NCBI GenBank assembly: GCA_963739095.1
Contig: CAVTZF010000023.1
Span: forward strand, 127,404-191,403
DNA length: 64,000 bases
From: JACVRW01 sp963739095
Lineage (GTDB): Bacteria > Actinomycetota > Thermoleophilia > Solirubrobacterales > Thermoleophilaceae
Direction of reading: 5' to 3'
The notes beneath the pieces were generated by a model. It had not been told where the DNA came from, searched no databases, and saw only the letters and a list, made by a program, of their open reading frames with translations. The position numbers and the translations under genes are program-made. Each line of letters starts with the position of its first letter. Within the stretch, counting starts at the first letter, position 1. Of the stretch, positions 63,911-64,000 are shown piece by piece.

Positions 63911-64000
63911 AAGAATCTCCTCTCGAGACTGTGCATGGTACGAACGAGGTTGGTGGTGTCGCTCCAGCGTCGCGCCCGGGGATGCCCTGGTCTGCTCCCT

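Overview
The window is about 64 kb of very GC-rich chromosomal DNA from an actinobacterium. The gene content best fits the Thermoleophilia/Rubrobacter side of the phylum: a single-motif RsiG-like anti-sigma protein beside a GarA-like FHA protein and an FtsR-like MerR regulator, WS/DGAT, SepF, and large families of secreted 'DGR-YE-VTP' proteins. The taxon is inferred from gene content, not from a marker-gene tree. No rRNA, tRNA, CRISPR array, phage or transposase gene was seen, and no gene-free stretch exceeds 300 bases.

Left part (1-29.8 kb), core metabolism and cell biology. It opens inside hisD and continues hisB-hisH-hisA-hisF, a CCA-adding-type nucleotidyltransferase, pgeF and yggS in a tightly overlapped chain. 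Then come sepF, proC, yggT, lspA and rluD (division, envelope, RNA modification), followed by rpsB-tsf-pyrH-frr-uppS-cdsA and dxr-rseP, with fadD, ispG and proS after them. A minus-strand luciferase-like/SCP2 fusion is inserted between cdsA and dxr. pgsA, an RsiG-like protein, a zinc-ribbon/FHA GarA-like protein, an FtsR-like regulator, apt, a frameshifted SRPBCC gene and an alkylglycerone-phosphate-synthase-like flavoenzyme finish this part.

Middle part (29.8-51 kb), accessory and surface functions. Two paralogous two-gene cassettes (29.8-34.8 kb and 43.9-48.7 kb) each encode a secreted PD40/propeller-like protein followed by a secreted protein of about 920 residues built from four copies of a roughly 200-residue module. 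Both cassettes share an almost identical promoter with an embedded partial palindrome. Between them lie a membrane anti-sigma-like protein with an N-terminal sigma-region-4-like HTH, a thioesterase, a class III nucleotide cyclase, nadE, a beta-lactamase/VanX-type fusion, and a histidine kinase that may start on ATC. A second, frameshifted histidine kinase follows cassette 2.

Right part (51-64 kb), mixed enzymes mostly expressed singly: YbaK-like deacylase, WS/DGAT, DinB, an SQR/NDH-2-like flavoprotein, VOC proteins, a secreted EEP-family lipoprotein, a cupin, DUF1254, DUF899, an HD protein, DUF1801 and two alpha/beta hydrolases that both appear frameshifted.

Three window-wide patterns stand out. 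(1) About twenty genes have a TANNNT-type -10 box ending only 6-11 nt before the start codon, which implies leaderless mRNAs. (2) A GC-rich repeat with a GTGA-loop hairpin occurs three times: as an inverted pair flanking ispG, and inside a coding region at a domain junction. (3) Four genes are broken by a single frameshift, and in each case removing one C on the coding strand restores the conserved protein.
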